NCBI GenBank assembly: GCA_016200005.1
Contig: JACQFP010000063.1
Span: 1-64,000, forward strand
Source: Verrucomicrobiota bacterium
Lineage (GTDB): Bacteria > Verrucomicrobiota > Verrucomicrobiia > Limisphaerales > PALSA-1396
Reading direction: 5' to 3'
DNA length: 64,000 nt
Shown: positions 36,582 through 45,216 of the stretch, one piece after another
How positions within the stretch are numbered: the first letter of the stretch is position 1
Layout: the number at the start of each line of letters is the position of its first letter
Made by a program: the position numbers and the translations under genes
The notes under the pieces: model-generated
Told to the model about the DNA's origin: nothing
The model's database searches: none
What the model saw: only the letters and a program-made list of their open reading frames with translations

Positions 36582-37472
36582 ATGCCAGAAAAAATTGGAT
36601 TCGTCGGCGTCGGTCGGATGGGCGGCAACATGGCGCGTCGTCTGAAGGAGTGCGGTTACCCAATCGCGGCGGTCTATGATGTCAACACCGCTGCCGCGCA
36701 GGCGCTCGCCCAGGAACTCGGGTGCGAAACCGCCACCGCGCCCAAACAAGTGACGAAACTCTCGGATGTCATCATCACCGTCGTGACCGATGACAAGGCG
36801 ATGAAAAAGATTTTCAACGGCGGCCTATTGTCGCGCGCCAAGGGAAAGCTCTTCATCAACTGCGCCACCATCACGCCGTCGGTTCACGTGTGGGTCGAGC
36901 AAAAGTGCGAGAGCAAAGGCGCAAGTTCGCTGGAAGCCTGCATGGCCTCGAGCATCACGCAAGCGCGACAGGGCACGCTTTATCTCATGTGCGGCGGCAA
37001 GGCGGAAGTTTTTGAGCGCGCCAAGCCGTTGCTTGAAAAACTTAGCGACGACGGCAAATTGCTTCGTTACGTCGGGTCGGCCGGAAAAGCCGCGCAAGTC
37101 AAGGCATTGGTCAACATGGTGATGAACATCAACACCGCCGGTCTGGCCGAAGGCCTTGGTTTGGGTGCCGCGTTGGGACTCGATCTGCCCCTGCTGCGGG
37201 AAGTGTTCTCCCAAACCGGCGCGAACTCCCGCGTGCTGCAAACCGACGGTGAAGACATGCAGAACCGCGACCACTCCTGTTTCTTTTCCGCCGCGCACGC
37301 CGCCAAGGATTCCGGCATCGCGCTCAAGCTCGGCAAGGCGCAAGGTCTTGTCCTGCCGCTCGCCAACGCCACCAAGAAACAATACGACCGCATGGTGGAG
37401 AAAGGGCTGGGCGAACTGGATAAATCGGGCATCGCCGAGTTGACGTTCAAAGACCGGCGCGGCAGCGAGTGA
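36582..37472 (+). CDS. NAD(P)-dependent beta-hydroxyacid dehydrogenase (3-hydroxyisobutyrate dehydrogenase-like)
   Basis: 296 residues from ATG 36582 (an in-frame GTG at 36546 is less likely). The Rossmann start is IGFVGVGRMGGNMARRL (GxGxMG). The substrate region is SSLEACMASSITQARQGTL, replacing the usual DAPVSGG, so the specificity may be unusual. The catalytic Lys is in SAGKAAQVKALVNMVMN. A typical C-terminal helical domain follows (KDSGIALKLGKAQG). Catalyses NAD(P)+-linked oxidation of a beta-hydroxy acid; substrate unknown. Confidence 0.88.
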   Translation: MPEKIGFVGVGRMGGNMARRLKECGYPIAAVYDVNTAAAQALAQELGCETATAPKQVTKLSDVIITVVTDDKAMKKIFNGGLLSRAKGKLFINCATITPSVHVWVEQKCESKGASSLEACMASSITQARQGTLYLMCGGKAEVFERAKPLLEKLSDDGKLLRYVGSAGKAAQVKALVNMVMNINTAGLAEGLGLGAALGLDLPLLREVFSQTGANSRVLQTDGEDMQNRDHSCFFSAAHAAKDSGIALKLGKAQGLVLPLANATKKQYDRMVEKGLGELDKSGIAELTFKDRRGSE

Positions 37473-37505
37473 CGCCGCCGCCGGTTGCAACAAACAGAAA
37501 GTTTT

Positions 37506-37739
37506 ATGCCCAACCTTTACAATAAAGACACGAACGAGTTCGTGGGGATAATCACCGAAGACCAGTTGGATTTCCTGAAGGCGCAACTGGAGGAGGAATC
37601 CGCCGAGGACACCGACTATTATCTTAATCGCGATACGCTTGAGCTGTTCGAGCGACAGGGTGCCGATGCCGGTTTGATGGAACTGCTTCGCCGAGCCATG
37701 GGCGACAAGGAAGAGGTCGAAGTCCGTTGGGTGAGCTAG
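37506..37739 (+). CDS. Small conserved-type acidic protein, unknown function
   Basis: 77 residues (MPNLYNKDTNEFVGIITEDQ...). The protein is acidic with a charged helical C-terminus (LMELLRRAMGDKEEVEVRW), has no signal peptide or membrane segment and is likely cytoplasmic. It follows the dehydrogenase gene by 33 bp and is probably co-transcribed. I do not recognise a named family; a similar layout occurs in small bacterial hypothetical proteins. Confidence 0.65.
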   Translation: MPNLYNKDTNEFVGIITEDQLDFLKAQLEEESAEDTDYYLNRDTLELFERQGADAGLMELLRRAMGDKEEVEVRWVS

Positions 37740-37812
37740 CGAATCGCCATGAGCCTGCCCTACTTTTGAAGGGAGGGTGGTGACAATCTAATCAAAATGG
37801 CGGGGAATTGTT

Positions 37813-38223
37813 GTGAGCGAGAATTTGTTTCCTTCTGGACCGTGGGTGGGATTCTATAACTACAGTCCCAACGACAAGCACAGGATGGAGTTGGATCTCG
37901 CGTTCGCCAACGGCAAATTAAGCGGCGCTGGCCGCGACGATGTCGGACCGTTCGTCATTAAAGGCGGCTACGACGCGAACACACTTGAAAGTTCCTGGAT
38001 CAAGACTTACACCGGGTCACATGCGGTTTTCTATCGCGGCTTCCGAGAGGGTAATGGAATTTGGGGAGCGTGGGACATCGGGCCGCTCAACCACGGCGGA
38101 TTCCACATCTGGCCGCGGCGGGCGGGTGAAGGCGAGGAGCAGAGCGAAGTAACCGAGGCGGAACAACCGCTTGCGGCCATCGGAGAAGAAATCGCGCTGC
38201 GGCGCATTGGCAACGAGCCGTGA
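37813..38223 (+). CDS. Small hypothetical protein
   Basis: 136 residues from GTG 37813 (GTGAGCGAGAAT). Aromatic-rich beta segments (GPWVGFYNYSPNDKHRMELDL, TYTGSHAVFYRGFREGNGIWGAWDIG) and a charged C-terminus suggest a small soluble beta protein. No family recognised and no export signal. The stop overlaps the ATG of the next gene (TGATG), so the two genes are coupled. Confidence 0.6.
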   Translation: MSENLFPSGPWVGFYNYSPNDKHRMELDLAFANGKLSGAGRDDVGPFVIKGGYDANTLESSWIKTYTGSHAVFYRGFREGNGIWGAWDIGPLNHGGFHIWPRRAGEGEEQSEVTEAEQPLAAIGEEIALRRIGNEP

Positions 38224-39086
38224 TGCCACCCCGAATCAACAAACCGATCCTACGCCACATCGCCAATCTCTGGACGCTGGTCTGGCATCCCACGAAGAAA
38301 CGAGAATGGTCGTTGGAACGGAAACTCCGCGCGGTCAAGGAAGCCGGCTTCGATGGCTTCACCACACAACTTACTCCGGCTCACAAGAAGTTGGGCGATA
38401 AACTCGGCCTCATCCGCGTCGGTTATTTTTCCTCTGGTAATCCCGCTGAGTTCGCCGCGTTGCTGCGACAACAAAAGGACGCGGGCGCGCATCACATCAA
38501 CGTCCAACTTGCCGATCACGACACGCCAACCGATGTCGCCATTCGGCTGACGAAGCGGTTGATGATCGAAGCCAAAAAGCTGGACGTTGAGACCGCCGTG
38601 GAAGTGCATCGTGACACCTGCACCGAGACGCCTGAAAAAACCTACGCGCTGGCCGACGGTTATCAGCGAGCCACGGGAGAGTTGTTGCCGATGACGTGGG
38701 ATTATTCGCACCTCGCCATTGTCAAACATCTGTTGCCGCCGTATTGGGAGCGGCTCGGCGTGCGACCGGATTTGATTCTGCGCGCGCAACAGTTTCATTT
38801 CCGTCCCTTCAACGGCCATCATTGCCAGGTGCCGGTTACCGATGGGCGAGGCAGATTGACGCCGGAAGTCCTGGACTATCTGCCGTTTGTCGAAAGGGTG
38901 ATGGAGACGTGGTTGGCCGCGGCGACGCCGGGTCGGGAAATGTTCGCCGTGCCGGAGATGGGACCGCTCTGGCTCGGCTACAATTTGCATTGCCTTCCCA
39001 GCAGTTGGGAAGACGCTAAAGTCCTGAGGGTCGAAATTGAAAAATGCTGGCAAAAAGCGTTGAGAAGGTGGAAGCTTTTTCCATGA
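38223..39086 (+). CDS. Sugar phosphate isomerase/epimerase-like TIM-barrel protein
   Basis: 287 residues. The sequence follows the xylose-isomerase-like TIM-barrel pattern: LRAVKEAGFDGFTTQLTP, KDAGAHHINVQLADHDTP, VETAVEVHRDTCTETP (Glu/His that often bind a metal), LPMTWDYSHLAIVKH (Asp/His of the second metal site) and LILRAQQFHFRPFNGHH. Substrate unknown. It is coupled to the preceding gene through a TGATG overlap. Confidence 0.75.
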   Translation: MPPRINKPILRHIANLWTLVWHPTKKREWSLERKLRAVKEAGFDGFTTQLTPAHKKLGDKLGLIRVGYFSSGNPAEFAALLRQQKDAGAHHINVQLADHDTPTDVAIRLTKRLMIEAKKLDVETAVEVHRDTCTETPEKTYALADGYQRATGELLPMTWDYSHLAIVKHLLPPYWERLGVRPDLILRAQQFHFRPFNGHHCQVPVTDGRGRLTPEVLDYLPFVERVMETWLAAATPGREMFAVPEMGPLWLGYNLHCLPSSWEDAKVLRVEIEKCWQKALRRWKLFP

Positions 39087-39273
39087 ATTCCCGACAACGA
39101 ATCCAAGAAGTTTGGAACGCGAAGCTGAACGCCGCCATCCCGTTTGGCTTTGGGCAGGCCAAGCCAAGGCATTTCCGAGACATGGCCGTTCCAGCGTGGC
39201 GAAAATTTTTTTCTGGAAAAGAAACGGGGTTGGACGAGGTTTTGCCTCCGTCTCTTCCTTGAGATTCAAGAAT

Positions 39274-40779
39274 ATGATGAGCCGACTTGCCTCCCACCCC
39301 GCCACCACCGGCTCCGAGCTTACGCTCGCTGCCGACGTCGAGTCGTTCTATCACCTGGCGCACGGTGAACACACTGGCAAGGCCTGCCAGGGCACGGCGT
39401 GTTTCGCCGCGCGCCATCTCAACCCCGCGCTCTGGACTGAGGCGAACGCGCAGAATCCGCGCGTCTATTGTCTCGGCGAATGTTTCGCCGCTCCCGCGAA
39501 GGGCCAGACGCATCCGCGACCGCCGGTCAAAGTTTTCTCCCGCCACGGGATCGTGTTGGGCCGCATCGCAGCCGGCGGCGCGCGCACGCTCGCGGCGTAT
39601 GAAAAGCTGGGGGGCTACGCTGCGCTCCGGAGGGCGCTTGAGCAGTCGCCTGAACAAATTCTGGCGGCCGTCGAAACCTCCGGCTTGCGCGGTCGCGGCG
39701 GCGCTGGCTTTCCCGCCGGACGCAAATGGCGTGCGGTCGCATCACAGCCGCCCGGCGAAAAATACGTCGTCGCCAACGCCGACGAAGGCGATGCGGGCGC
39801 TTACATTGACCGCTACCTGATGGAGGACGATCCGCATGCGCTCATCGAGGGCATGATCCTCGCGGGCTACGCGGTCGGCGCGAGCAAGGGTTACATCTAC
39901 GTGCGCATCGAATATCCGCTGGCCGACACGGTGATGCGCGCGGCCATCGCTGAAGCGCGCGCGGCGGGTTGGCTTGGACCGCGGGTCGGCGGAAAGAATT
40001 TCGCTTTCGATCTTGAAGTCTATACCGGCCACGGCAGCTACGTTTGCGGCGAGGAGACTTCGCTGCTCCGTTCCATCGAAGGCAAGCGTCCCGAAGTCAT
40101 GGCGCGCCCGCCCTATCCGACCGAGCGCGGCCTGTTCGACAAGCCGACCCTCCTCAACAATGTCGAGACCCTCGTCAACGTGCCGTGGATCGTTACTCAC
40201 GGCGGCGCGGCGTATGCAGAGCTGGGCTTCTCGAAGAGCCGCGGCACGAAAGCGCTCTCGCTCAATTCGCTGTTCAACCGCCCCGGCCTTTACGAAGTCG
40301 AGTTCGGCGTCACCGTGCGCCACATCGTCGAGGAAATCGGCGGAGGCTTGCGCGGTGGCGGCAAACTCAAGGGCGTGCTCATCGGAGGACCGATCATCGG
40401 CATGATCCCGCCGCACCTGATTGATACGCCGCTCGGTTTCGAGGAACTCGCCGCCATCGGCGCGGGTGTCGGTCACGGCGGGGTGGTGGCGTTCGATGAA
40501 CACACGTCCATTCCCGCGCTCGTCGAGCACGTCTTCTCGTTTGGCGCTTACGAGTCGTGCGGCAAATGCACGCCGTGCCGCAGCGGCAGCGGACGCATCG
40601 AGGAAATCTTCGCCAACGCCTGCGCTGGCGACGCGACGAAGGCCGACTTGCAGGAGTGCCGCGACCTGGTCGTCGCGCTCAAGCTCGCCAGCCTTTGCGG
40701 CCATGGCACCGGCCTCGCGCGCTTCGCCGAGTCCATCCTCAATTACTACCCCCAGGAGATCGAGCCATGCTTCAAGTAA
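39274..40779 (+). CDS. fdsB: NAD-dependent formate dehydrogenase beta subunit (NuoE/NuoF-like fusion)
   Basis: 501 residues from ATG 39274 (39277 is also ATG). The N-terminal part keeps the NuoE-like thioredoxin fold with Cys in HTGKACQGTACF and VYCLGECFA, likely a 2Fe-2S site. The rest is NuoF-like: FMN/NADH site GLRGRGGAGFPAGRKW and NADEGDAGAYIDRYLMEDDP, YIYVRIEYPLA, GSYVCGEETSLLRSIEG, and the 4Fe-4S site SCGKCTPCRSGSGR with a later SLCGHG. It passes electrons from the formate-oxidising subunit to NAD+. Its end overlaps the alpha-subunit start by 13 bp. The family is named FdsB or FdhB. Confidence 0.9.
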   Translation: MMSRLASHPATTGSELTLAADVESFYHLAHGEHTGKACQGTACFAARHLNPALWTEANAQNPRVYCLGECFAAPAKGQTHPRPPVKVFSRHGIVLGRIAAGGARTLAAYEKLGGYAALRRALEQSPEQILAAVETSGLRGRGGAGFPAGRKWRAVASQPPGEKYVVANADEGDAGAYIDRYLMEDDPHALIEGMILAGYAVGASKGYIYVRIEYPLADTVMRAAIAEARAAGWLGPRVGGKNFAFDLEVYTGHGSYVCGEETSLLRSIEGKRPEVMARPPYPTERGLFDKPTLLNNVETLVNVPWIVTHGGAAYAELGFSKSRGTKALSLNSLFNRPGLYEVEFGVTVRHIVEEIGGGLRGGGKLKGVLIGGPIIGMIPPHLIDTPLGFEELAAIGAGVGHGGVVAFDEHTSIPALVEHVFSFGAYESCGKCTPCRSGSGRIEEIFANACAGDATKADLQECRDLVVALKLASLCGHGTGLARFAESILNYYPQEIEPCFK

Positions 40780-43466
40780 CTATCAACGGCCACTCACACC
40801 AGTTCCCCGAGGGCCTCACCATCAACCAGGCCCTCCAGCAGATCGCCGTCGAAGTGCCGACGCTCTGTCACGACGATCGGCTCGAACCTTACGGCTCGTG
40901 CCGGCTCTGCACGGTCGAGGTCAAGGGCGTGAACGGGCTCGTGACCGCGTGTAACACGCAACTCCGCGACGGCATGGAAATCCTCACGCACTCGCCCGAC
41001 GTGCAGGGCGTGCGCAAGACGTTGCTCGGATTGATCGCGAAGGATTATCCGGCCGAGGCCGTCGCGCAATTTCCTGACAAACAATTTCACCGCTACCTCC
41101 GAGAATATGACGTGAAGGCCCGCGGCTCGCGCACCGCGCCATCGCCAGCGGTGCCGTTCATGAAGGACGCCACGCACCCCTACATCAACGTGGACATGTC
41201 GCAATGCGTGACGTGCTACCGCTGCGTGCGGATTTGCGAGGAAGTCCAAGGGCAATTCGTGTGGAAGGCGTGGAATCGCGGCGACCAGACGCGCATCGGG
41301 CCGGTGCGTGGCGTAACATTGCAGGACGGCGGCTGTGTCAGTTGCGGCGCGTGCGTGGATACCTGCCCGTCCGGTGCGTTGGAGGATCTCACCTTGCTCA
41401 AACGCGGCGTGCCGACGGACTGGACAAAAACCATCTGCTCCTACTGCGGCACCGGGTGCGAAATGAACGTCGGCACGCGCGACGGGCGGATCACGACGAT
41501 CCGTCCGTCGATGGAAGGGCCGAGCAACCACGGCCACGCGTGCGTGAAAGGCCGCTACGCCTTTGACTACGTCTATTCCAAGGACCGCATCACCTCGCCG
41601 ATGATCCGCCGAGCTGGCCAGTGGCAGAAGGTCAGTTGGACCGAGGTCAACCAGTTCACCGCGGACCGCCTGCGCGAAGCCGCCGCGAAGCATGGGCCGG
41701 ACAGCATCGGGCTGCTCAGCTCGGCGCGCGGTACCAACGAGGAAAATTACGTCGCGCAGAAATTCGCGCGCGTCGTCCTCGGCACCAACAACATCGATTG
41801 CTGCGCGCGCGTCTGCCATTCACCCACCGCCGCCGCGATGAAGATGACGCTCGGCACCGGCGCCGCCACCAACTCTCTCGATGATATCGAGATCGCCCGC
41901 ACGATTCTCGTCGCCGGCGTCAATCCCACCGATGGACATCCCGTCACTGGCGCGCGCATCAAGCAAGCCGCGCGTCACGGCGCAAACCTCATCATCGTCG
42001 ATCCGCGCGAGATCGAGCTGTGTGAGTTCGCGACCCTGCACCTTCAACTTCACGCCGGGACGAACGTCGTGCTTTTCAATGCCATCGGCGCCGCGATCAT
42101 CGACGAGGGACTCGTTGATGAGGAGTTCATCCGCACACGCCTCACCGAATACGCCGAGTATCGCGAGTTCATCCGCGAGTTTCTCCCCGAGAAGGTCGAG
42201 CACATCTGCGGCGTGCCCGCGGCGAAAATCCGCGAAGGCGCGCGGCTCTACGCGACCGCGAAACCTTCGCTCAGCGTCCATGGTCTCGGCATGACCGAGC
42301 ACATCCAGGGCACCGAGGGCATCATGGCGCTGGTCAATCTCGCGCTCATCACCGGCAACATCGGCAAGCCCGGCACCGGCATCAACCCGCTGCGCGGCCA
42401 GAACAACGTGCAGGGCGCGCCGCACATGGGTTCCGAGCCGAAGCTCCTCGCCGGTTACGTGCCGATCACCGAAGCGCGGGAGAGGTTCGAGGCCGCGTGG
42501 CACGTCCCGCTCCCGACCAACCCCGGCATCAACATGATCGAGATGATGGACGCCGCCGACGCCGGGAAGCTGAAGGTGCTTTGGTCCATCGGCTACGACA
42601 TCGTGATGACGAACCCGAACATGCACTTCACGCGGCGCGCGATGGAGAAGCTCGATCTCGTCATCGTGCAGGACATCTTCATCAACGAAACCGCGAAGGA
42701 ATTCGGCGACGTCTTCCTGCCCGCCGCGTCGTCGTTCGAGAAGGACGGCACCTTCATGAACGGCGAGCGCCGCATCCAGCGCGTGCGCCGCGCCGTGCTG
42801 CCGCAGGGCGAGGCGCGCTCCGATTGGGAGATCGTCTGCGACATCGCCAAGCTCATGGGCAAAGGCGAGCATTTCGCCTATAAGAGCGCCGAGGAAATCT
42901 GGAACGAAGTCCGTTCGCTCTGGCCCGAAGCCGCCGGCATCAGCTACGCGCGCATGGACAAGCTCGGCGGCCTCCAGTGGCCGTGCGTTGACGAGAACGA
43001 CCCCGGCACCGGCACGTTGCACACGGATCATTTCACGCACGGAAAGACGACTGCGCTGCGCCGCATCGAATACGTCGCGCCACCGAAGCTGACCACGAAG
43101 GAATATCCGTTCCTCCTCACGACCGGCCGCAATCTCTACCAATACAACGCCGCGACGCAGACTGCCCGCACGCCCAATAACAGCTTGCACGCCACCGATT
43201 ACCTGCAGCTCTCCTCCTCCGACGCTGCCCATCTCGGTCTGAGCGACGGCGAGATCGTCCGCCTCCGTAGCGAACAGGGCGCGGCCGATTTGCCCGTGCA
43301 AATCAGCGACCACGTCAAACCCGGCGAAGTCTATACGACGTTCCACTCCACGCGCGTCTTCCTGAACCAGATTACCACCTCGCACCGCGACCGCTACACG
43401 AAGACGCCTGAATACAAGGTCACCGCCGTGCGCATCGAGAAGCTTGAACCCGTCGCCGCGAAATAA
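40767..43466 (+). CDS. fdsA: NAD-dependent formate dehydrogenase alpha subunit, molybdopterin-containing
   Basis: 899 residues from ATG 40767 (the longer upstream frame is a non-ATG extension). Domains in order: plant-type 2Fe-2S ferredoxin (C34, C45, C48, C62); NuoG-like and 4Fe-4S ferredoxin clusters (CVTCYRCVRICEE, CVSCGACVDTCPS); the bis-MGD oxidoreductase with a further 4Fe-4S site (CSYCGTGCEMN...ACVKG); and a C-terminal molybdopterin dinucleotide-binding domain (FLLTTGRNLYQYNAATQTART). The active-site motif is CARVCHSP with Cys as the metal ligand, so it is not a selenoprotein. It oxidises formate to CO2. TAATG overlap with fdhD. Confidence 0.93.
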   Translation: MLQVTINGHSHQFPEGLTINQALQQIAVEVPTLCHDDRLEPYGSCRLCTVEVKGVNGLVTACNTQLRDGMEILTHSPDVQGVRKTLLGLIAKDYPAEAVAQFPDKQFHRYLREYDVKARGSRTAPSPAVPFMKDATHPYINVDMSQCVTCYRCVRICEEVQGQFVWKAWNRGDQTRIGPVRGVTLQDGGCVSCGACVDTCPSGALEDLTLLKRGVPTDWTKTICSYCGTGCEMNVGTRDGRITTIRPSMEGPSNHGHACVKGRYAFDYVYSKDRITSPMIRRAGQWQKVSWTEVNQFTADRLREAAAKHGPDSIGLLSSARGTNEENYVAQKFARVVLGTNNIDCCARVCHSPTAAAMKMTLGTGAATNSLDDIEIARTILVAGVNPTDGHPVTGARIKQAARHGANLIIVDPREIELCEFATLHLQLHAGTNVVLFNAIGAAIIDEGLVDEEFIRTRLTEYAEYREFIREFLPEKVEHICGVPAAKIREGARLYATAKPSLSVHGLGMTEHIQGTEGIMALVNLALITGNIGKPGTGINPLRGQNNVQGAPHMGSEPKLLAGYVPITEARERFEAAWHVPLPTNPGINMIEMMDAADAGKLKVLWSIGYDIVMTNPNMHFTRRAMEKLDLVIVQDIFINETAKEFGDVFLPAASSFEKDGTFMNGERRIQRVRRAVLPQGEARSDWEIVCDIAKLMGKGEHFAYKSAEEIWNEVRSLWPEAAGISYARMDKLGGLQWPCVDENDPGTGTLHTDHFTHGKTTALRRIEYVAPPKLTTKEYPFLLTTGRNLYQYNAATQTARTPNNSLHATDYLQLSSSDAAHLGLSDGEIVRLRSEQGAADLPVQISDHVKPGEVYTTFHSTRVFLNQITTSHRDRYTKTPEYKVTAVRIEKLEPVAAK

Positions 43467-44521
43467 TGAAGAAACCGCTGGATGGCCAACCCGCGGGCGA
43501 GGCGCTTCCCCCTCTCCCCTTCGGAAGAGGAGAGGGTCAGGGTGAGGAGTCGCGCGGCAACCCACCGGCTGGCGGACTTACCCCCTCACCCCGGCCCTCT
43601 CCCCCTCGGCGGGGGAGAGGGAGAATAGCGCGCACGGCTCTTGAGTCTGTCGTCCCTCCCAAGTATTCCCCAGGAACAAAGCCGGCAGTTGACAGCGCGG
43701 CTGCGAGCGCCACAAAGATCGTGCGGTGGAAGGCCGGCCGGGCCACGCGCCACACCGATCAGGTGGCCCGCGAAGAGCCGCTGGAAATCCGCGTGCAGGG
43801 CCGCAGCGTGGCAGTAACGATGCGCACGCCGGGTCACGACCGCGAACTGGCCGCCGGATTTTTGCTGACGGAGGGAATCATCCGTGACCGTCATGACGTG
43901 GTGGAAATCCTCCATTGCCGCGCAGCGGCGGCGCCCGACAACACGCTCAACGTCTTCCTTTCCGCGTCGCTCAAAGTGGATTTCGCGCAACTCACGCGGC
44001 ATGTGTTTGCCACGTCGAGTTGCGGGCTGTGCGGCAAAGCATCCATCGCGGCGGTGCATCAGCACTTTCCGCCGGTGAAATCGCGCTTAAGGCTCGCGGC
44101 GAAAACGGTGGCGGGATTGCCAGCAGTCATGCGCGAGGCGCAACGGACGTTTGCCCAGACGGGCGGGCTGCACGCCTCGGCGGTGTTTGACGCGGCGGGA
44201 AACTTGATCGTCCTGCGCGAAGACGTGGGCCGGCACAACGCGCTCGACAAAGTGCTGGGGCACGGCTTGCTTGAAAGTAAACTGCCGTTCGATTCGCACA
44301 TTCTGCTGGTCAGCGGCCGGACCTCGTTTGAGATCATGCAAAAGGCACTGGCGGCGCGGATTCCAATCGTCGCCGCCGTTTCCGCGCCGTCGAGTCTGGC
44401 GGTGGATTTCGCGCGGGAAAGCGGCCAGACGCTGATCGGATTTCTCCGCGGTCAGACCATGAATATTTATTCCCATCCGGAAAGGATAGTCGCAAAAACG
44501 AAACGGATAAATTCCCGTTGA
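43466..44521 (+). CDS. fdhD: FdhD, sulfurtransferase for formate dehydrogenase cofactor
   Basis: 351 residues, longer than most FdhD proteins. The conserved core begins near residue 85 (EEPLEIRVQGRSVAVTM, HDRELAAGFLLTEGII), with the Cys pair in SSCGLCGKAS, followed by the LREDVGRHNALDKVLG and SGRTSFEIMQKA segments. FdhD transfers sulfur to the molybdopterin cofactor so that formate dehydrogenase becomes active; position after fdsA fits. The ATG 43466 overlaps the previous stop (TAATG). Residues about 8-55 are encoded by a palindromic repeat (43509-43620), so the first 70 or so residues are probably an inserted extension. An alternative start is GTG shortly before RWKAGRATRH. Confidence 0.9.
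   Translation: MKKPLDGQPAGEALPPLPFGRGEGQGEESRGNPPAGGLTPSPRPSPPRRGRGRIARTALESVVPPKYSPGTKPAVDSAAASATKIVRWKAGRATRHTDQVAREEPLEIRVQGRSVAVTMRTPGHDRELAAGFLLTEGIIRDRHDVVEILHCRAAAAPDNTLNVFLSASLKVDFAQLTRHVFATSSCGLCGKASIAAVHQHFPPVKSRLRLAAKTVAGLPAVMREAQRTFAQTGGLHASAVFDAAGNLIVLREDVGRHNALDKVLGHGLLESKLPFDSHILLVSGRTSFEIMQKALAARIPIVAAVSAPSSLAVDFARESGQTLIGFLRGQTMNIYSHPERIVAKTKRINSR
43509..43620 (+). repeat. Palindromic repeat inside the 5' end of fdhD
   Basis: Blocks of the type CCCTCTCCCC...GAGAGGG and CCTCACCCC...GGGGTGAGG. The sequence GGAGAGGGTCAGGGTGAGG (about 43529-43547) is the reverse complement, with two mismatches, of CCTCACCCCGGCCCTCTCC (about 43584-43602), separated by about 36 bp. The right copy ends in CGGCGGGGGAGAGGG. 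It encodes low-complexity residues such as GRGEGQGEE and TPSPRPSPPRRGRG, and recalls REP-type palindromes. Confidence 0.75.
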
Positions 44522-44585
44522 CCCGACCCATTCGGTTTTCTAAGCTCGCCGCGTTATCCAACAAAACAAAACTATCTCACAAACT

Positions 44586-45029
44586 ATGAATACAATTGTT
44601 CCTCTCATCAGTTCCGGCGTGGCCGGTCCGCTCGGTGTGATTCATCTGCCCCGACTTTGGCTCAAAGCTTCGCTCGAAGCGCGCGGCAAACTCGCCCCCG
44701 GCTATCCCGGCGCCGGCAAAGGCTATGACCAGATGGTCATCGACGGTGTGGGCCTCAACCGCGACGCCGTGCTCAAATTCATCAAAGACACGCGGCCGAC
44801 TTATCCCCAATTCGAAGCCTGGGTGAAAAAGAACGCCACCAAGCTCGACAAAGGCTCGGTGGACAAACTCAACGCTTCCATCCGCGGCTATATCCACGAT
44901 GACGCCACGCGCAAATCCATCCTAAGCGCCAACGGCATACCTGATGATGCCGCCGCCCCCAAAGATGCGGTGAATCTGAACAACCTCGACGACTGGAAGG
45001 AATTCCACGAAGCCGTGTTGAAGCACTAA
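44586..45029 (+). CDS. DUF5069 family protein
   Basis: 147 residues. Segments such as IHLPRLWLKASLEARGKLAPGYPGAGKGYDQMV, KFIKDTRPTYPQFEAWVKKN and the hydrophilic tail match the DUF5069 pattern, a small soluble family of unknown function. No export signal and no membrane segment. A strong terminator follows 19 bp after the stop. Confidence 0.8.
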   Translation: MNTIVPLISSGVAGPLGVIHLPRLWLKASLEARGKLAPGYPGAGKGYDQMVIDGVGLNRDAVLKFIKDTRPTYPQFEAWVKKNATKLDKGSVDKLNASIRGYIHDDATRKSILSANGIPDDAAAPKDAVNLNNLDDWKEFHEAVLKH

Positions 45030-45048
45030 ACGGTCGTATCGAACAAGA

Positions 45049-45083
45049 AACCGGCGCAGGTTTTGCCCTGCGCCGGTTTTTTT
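45049..45083 (+). terminator. Rho-independent terminator
   Basis: A 12-bp stem AACCGGCGCAGG / CCTGCGCCGGTT (arms 45049-45060 and 45067-45078) with a short T-rich loop, followed by seven T. It closes the DUF5069 gene. Confidence 0.93.
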
Positions 45084-45216
45084 ATTTTCCAATTGGGCGG
45101 AGGTGGTTTGGCGAGGGGGCGGCGCTGATTTTGGACTTGGAATGGACCGATGAATGATGTATCAACACATTACTCCAAAATGTAATTGTTACCTGAGCTT
45201 TAACGCCGTAACTGTT

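Noticed and set aside
41800-41840. Selenocysteine in formate dehydrogenase
   Set aside because: The active-site codon is TGC (Cys) in CARVCHSP; no TGA is present in the frame.
41820-43565. 581-codon minus-strand frame opposite formate dehydrogenase
   Set aside because: High GC third-position shadow; the plus strand carries full molybdopterin oxidoreductase motifs.
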